Positions 62,294-64,000 of a stretch of DNA of 64,000 bases are shown piece by piece. Within the stretch, counting starts at the first letter, position 1, and every line of letters starts with the position of its first letter. The notes beneath the pieces are model-generated. The model saw nothing but the letters and a program-made list of their open reading frames with translations. It was not told where the DNA came from and made no database searches. Source of the stretch: Termitomyces sp. T153 (Eukaryota; Basidiomycota; Agaricomycetes; Agaricales; Lyophyllaceae); contig JACKQL020000091.1 in assembly GCA_018296165.2 (NCBI GenBank), positions 124,001 to 188,000 of the forward strand. Direction: 5' to 3'. The translations under genes were made by a program, and so were the position numbers.

Positions 62294-64000
62294 TTAGCTA
62301 GGTCCTGTGACTTGTGGGATTTCTTCATGCAGATGCATGCCCTGGAGGTAGAGATCCTCCTCAACACTTCCTCCAGTCCTTTCTTCCCTTGGTTCTTGTA
62401 GTTTAGATGGAGTAATATCAATCCATTCCTCTATACTGGTAGGCAGAGTGATGTGTTGCCTAGCTTTGTAAGGAATGACCCTAAATGCTGCCACCCTTTC
62501 TTGCCACACTGTACCATCCAACTCAGCCACTATGTAGTTGCCCCCTTTAGTCTCTGTGAGCACTACCATAGGTCCCTAATAGCAAGCAGACATCTTCCCA
62601 CTTAATGACTTGGCTGCCACCATATTCCTAACCAATACTAAGTCTTTTGGCTTGAACTTGTACTCTTCAATAAAGGTTTCATTTTCTCTTGTGAACTTCT
62701 CTGCTCACTTCAACTTTTCTTTACTAACTCTGCTCCTCATCTCCTCCACATGCTGGTAGTGCTTTGCCTGTGCTTGAGCCCTTAGACCAACTAGTTCTTC
62801 AGTAGACACTGGCCCCTCGGGCCAGTCCACTAATCAAGTTGCCTCCACTAAGTCCAATGGTAGAATAGGATGTGCCCTAGTTACTAAGAAAAATGGGGAA
62901 CACCCAAATCTCTTTCTGACTGTGATTCTGTCTGCCCACATTACATGCCAGAAGAACCAATACCACTTGGTCTTGTCTTCACAGGCTTTATACAAGGCTT
63001 GCCTCACATCCCAATGTGGTCTTTTTATCCTTCCATTAGCTGTAGAATTATAGGGAGCAATAGTTATGCTCTGTATCCCATACTTCTTAGATAGCCAATG
63101 TACCACCTTTGTAAACTGCACAGCATTATCTGTCACAATGTTGCTTATGCACCCCCATCTACAGATTACTTCTATAAACAACTACTGCTCAATCAACTTG
63201 TGGTTGTCCTTCCTCAAAGGTCTACCTTCCATCCATGAGGTCAAAGCACACCTCCTATGTACAATATATTTACACCCATTTGAGCTTGGTGTCATATGCA
63301 TGGTATCCAAGTGTATGGTTTCAAATATACTGGGAGTATAGGCTACCACAGGTTGCCTGCACACTGCCACCTTCTGACAAACCTAGCAAGCATGACAAGT
63401 GTCTATGTACCACTTTACATCTGCTTCCATTTCTGGCCACCAAAATCTTTCCTCTAACAATGCTTTAGTTGCAAAGGTCCCTCTATGGCCTAGTGCATCA
63501 TGGGCTGACTTCAACATGTACATCCTCCTGTCCTTCTCTATCACTAGCTTGTGTTTTCCTTCTCCTCCTCTTCTATAAAGCCTTCCTTTAAGGTCAAAGA
63601 AGAGTTGTCTTGCAAACTTGAGAAACTGCCCTTCCTTCATCCCTAATACTTCTCTTGGTACTTTTTCAGGATGCCTAAGCCAGTCCTGTACTAGAGGCAA
63701 GAGACTGTCTAAGGTTTTTCCCTTCTCTGTTCTTCTTTCTTCTTGGTACTCTCCTACTATAGAAGAAGAGGACTCTTCTGGTAACAAGAGTGTAGACAAA
63801 GTTAGAACTGCCACTGGATTCAAGGTAGTTCCTGCTTTATTACTCTTCTTTTGTAACCTGAAGCCTATCCCCTGCTTCCTGTCTCTACCCAACTTCACTT
63901 CTTCTTGCACATCTTCTGGAGATGTTGCTAGCAAGTAACCTCCTCTGGTGTCAATAACTTCTATGAAGTCTTCTAACTTGAGGGGCACATGCTCCCCCCA
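62294..64000 (-). mobile_element. Ty3/gypsy element G, integrase end, continues beyond the window
   Basis: A 201-codon frame (63,988-63,383) gives a linker and the integrase zinc region: YMLKSAHDALGHRGTFATKA, then WWPEMEADVKWYIDTCHAC (HHCC). The core follows: TIHLDTMHMTPSSNGCKYIV (first Asp), ISNIVTDNAVQFTKVVHWLS (second Asp), NSTANGRIKRPHWDVRQALY, where Lys stands in for the catalytic Glu. The tail ends in GPMVVLTETKGGNYIVAELD (62,569-62,294) and resembles no chromodomain. The family is distinct from A, B and D. Stops are few, so it is moderately old. Reverse transcriptase should lie beyond 64,000. Confidence 0.85.

Noticed and set aside
1..64000. CRISPR arrays, rRNA, tRNA, bacterial operons
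   Set aside because: No regularly spaced short repeats, no rRNA or tRNA signature recognised by eye, and introns and element types are fungal.

Overview
The window looks like a transposon-rich stretch of a filamentous fungus, most likely an agaricomycete basidiomycete. The grounds are: short introns of 49-62 bp with GT...CTNA...AG signals; basidiomycete-type chromodomain Ty3/gypsy and UBN2-gag copia elements; a KDZ transposase relic; and a P-loop gene of a kind I associate with mushroom genomes. I cannot name the species. I saw no tRNA, rRNA, CRISPR array or bacterial operon structure.

Layout. 1-1,563: decayed gag-like gene. 1.6-6.4 kb: Ty3/gypsy element A1 (minus), ending in an LTR broken by a younger C-type LTR (6.4-7.47 kb). 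7.5-12.4 kb: decayed sequence with a fragment (D1) of gypsy family D. 12.4-24.6 kb: near-complete gypsy element D2 (minus), split by a full copia element F (17,049-23,598), which itself holds a solo A-type LTR and a solo B-type LTR. 25-27.2 kb: KDZ transposase relic. 27.3-31.1 kb: inverted A-type LTRs and an A-type gag region. 31.2-32.04 kb: unknown ORFs. 32.04-36.7 kb: C-type LTR followed by gypsy B on the plus strand. 36.9-38.7 kb: F-box-like relic and unidentified coding remains. 38.75-44.56 kb: gypsy B on the minus strand, with LTR sequence at both ends. 44.76-45.46 kb: DIRS-like reverse transcriptase/RNase H relic. 45.46-50.1 kb: younger, 3'-truncated gypsy A2. 50.1-51.0 kb: A-type LTR on the plus strand. 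51.06-51.66 kb: biotin-carboxylase pseudogene. 51.95-55.37 kb: the one gene that looks intact, a six-exon P-loop protein of about 1,049 residues. 55.6-58.67 kb: proline-rich gag-like remnant and copia element E. 58.67-59.75 kb: third B copy. 59.8-62.2 kb: pyrimidine-rich repeats and a multi-exon gag-like gene. 62.29-64 kb: gypsy G integrase, running off the window.

The transposon copies are almost free of CpG. Their lesions are often CG to TG or CA, which fits methylation-driven deamination. CpG is kept in three tracts: about 6.40-7.45 kb, 45.48-50.10 kb and 51.8-56.2 kb. These mark the youngest insertions and the living host gene. The genes do not form a pathway. They are layers of selfish elements around one host gene. 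The most informative observations are the nested insertion with a paralogous empty site, the paired aspartic-protease domains of family A, and the intact P-loop gene.
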